The notes under the pieces were generated by a model. The model saw only the letters and a program-made list of their open reading frames with translations, was not told the DNA's origin and did no database searches. A stretch of 64,000 nucleotides of DNA from DATKKG01 sp035543015 (GTDB taxonomy: Archaea > Thermoproteota > Nitrososphaeria > Conexivisphaerales > DTJL01). Of the stretch, positions 63,704 to 64,000 are shown one piece after another. How positions within the stretch are numbered: the first letter of the stretch is position 1; every line of letters begins with the position of its first letter. Position numbers and translations under genes: made by a program. Location: assembly GCA_035543015.1 (NCBI GenBank), contig DATKKG010000075.1, positions 111,420 through 175,419 on the forward strand, in the 5' to 3' direction.

Positions 63704-63768
63704 CCATCAACTACCTTCTACTGCCCACTATCGCTACCCGTGCGCGGCCGAAGTCCCTTGGAAGAAAC

Positions 63769-64000
63769 CTACGTGAAGATGAAGCCGAGGAGGAACCCGA
63801 TGACGAGTCCGATGCTGAGGGGCACTATTCCGAAGAACAGGGAGACGTATGAGTTGGCCACGGGCCCGTACTTTGTGACCAGGCTCTGCACTTCGCTCGC
63901 CAGGCCGCTCAGGCTGATGAATCCGAAGTAGGAGGCAACTAAGGCGACGGCCACGAGGATCAGGCCAATCTTGAGCATCCTCTTGACGATGTAGCCCAGT
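63769..64000 (-). CDS. FUN14-like small membrane protein, partial
   Basis: C-terminal part of a membrane protein whose 5' end lies beyond the window. The frame is open to the edge (GYIVKRMLKIGLILVAVALV) and a second hydrophobic stretch follows (SLFFGIVPLSIGLVIGFLLG), ending in FIFT. The G-Y-x-x-K-x-x-x-K entry followed by a transmembrane helix with YFGFI resembles FUN14-family proteins. ATG 63978 is an internal methionine rather than the likely start. Confidence 0.6.
   Translation of the reverse strand, partial: LGYIVKRMLKIGLILVAVALVASYFGFISLSGLASEVQSLVTKYGPVANSYVSLFFGIVPLSIGLVIGFLLGFIFT

Overview
The window is archaeal chromosome. Evidence includes a complete run of archaeal/eukaryotic-type ribosomal proteins (eS1, eS4, eL15, eL19, eL32, eL37), sn-glycerol-1-phosphate dehydrogenase, KEOPS subunits (Kae1, Bud32, Pcc1), three RNase P proteins, an Sm-like protein, two 20S proteasome beta subunits, FttA/aCPSF1, Cbf5, a translin homologue and a SepF-like protein. 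Three tRNA genes interrupted at non-standard positions, many TTG starts, and cmk directly followed by cbf5 suggest the TACK/Nitrososphaeria (Thaumarchaeota sensu lato) side of the tree. That placement is an inference. The core DNA is strongly G+C-rich.

Layout. 1-4.6 kb: end of a Cdc48 ATPase, FEN-1, protein-isoaspartate methyltransferase, DUF371, an Lrp-type regulator and acylphosphatase. 4.7-6.0 kb (minus strand): an RNA-binding protein and RNase P proteins Rpp30 and Pop5, joined by 4-base overlaps. 6.8-13.1 kb: a tRNA-modification and translation run (kae1, bud32, XTPase, rps15, DHH nuclease, pcc1, serS, rps3ae). 13-29.2 kb: mixed housekeeping genes, including YchF-like GTPase, serA, eL15, endonuclease V, translin, a beta-type proteasome subunit lacking the catalytic Thr, RtcA, NMNAT, aminotransferase, FKBP, G1P dehydrogenase, active proteasome beta, FttA, SepF, PUA protein, Sm protein and eL37.

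29.2-36.7 kb is a more A+T-rich island with a tyrosine integrase, an HUH rolling-circle Rep, two PD-(D/E)XK nucleases, several membrane proteins and, on the minus strand, three very short highly basic genes, two of which share a motif. It looks like an integrated plasmid or virus. The region in front of rep carries interleaved perfect inverted repeats that could be an origin.

36.7-42.4 kb: a coiled-coil membrane protein, rpiA, apt, then a molybdoenzyme-maturation set (multi-cluster Fe-S protein, TorD-like chaperone, TatA, MoaA) with no molybdoenzyme in the window. 42.5-42.8 kb: divergent tRNA-Ala and tRNA-Ile, each with an apparent non-canonical intron. 42.8-46.4 kb (minus strand): an unusual set of membrane protein, RecA-like ATPase, degenerate HerA-like protein and membrane-anchored winged-helix protein.

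46.6-63.5 kb: the S10/spc ribosomal superoperon, broken once between rps19 and rpl22 by a PDCD5 gene and a SPOUT methyltransferase. It contains rnp1 (Rpp29) and ends in secY, adkA, an EMC3-like insertase, cmk and cbf5. A tRNA-Ser with two apparent introns and the end of a FUN14-like membrane protein close the window. All calls come from reading sequence and motifs; no database search was run.
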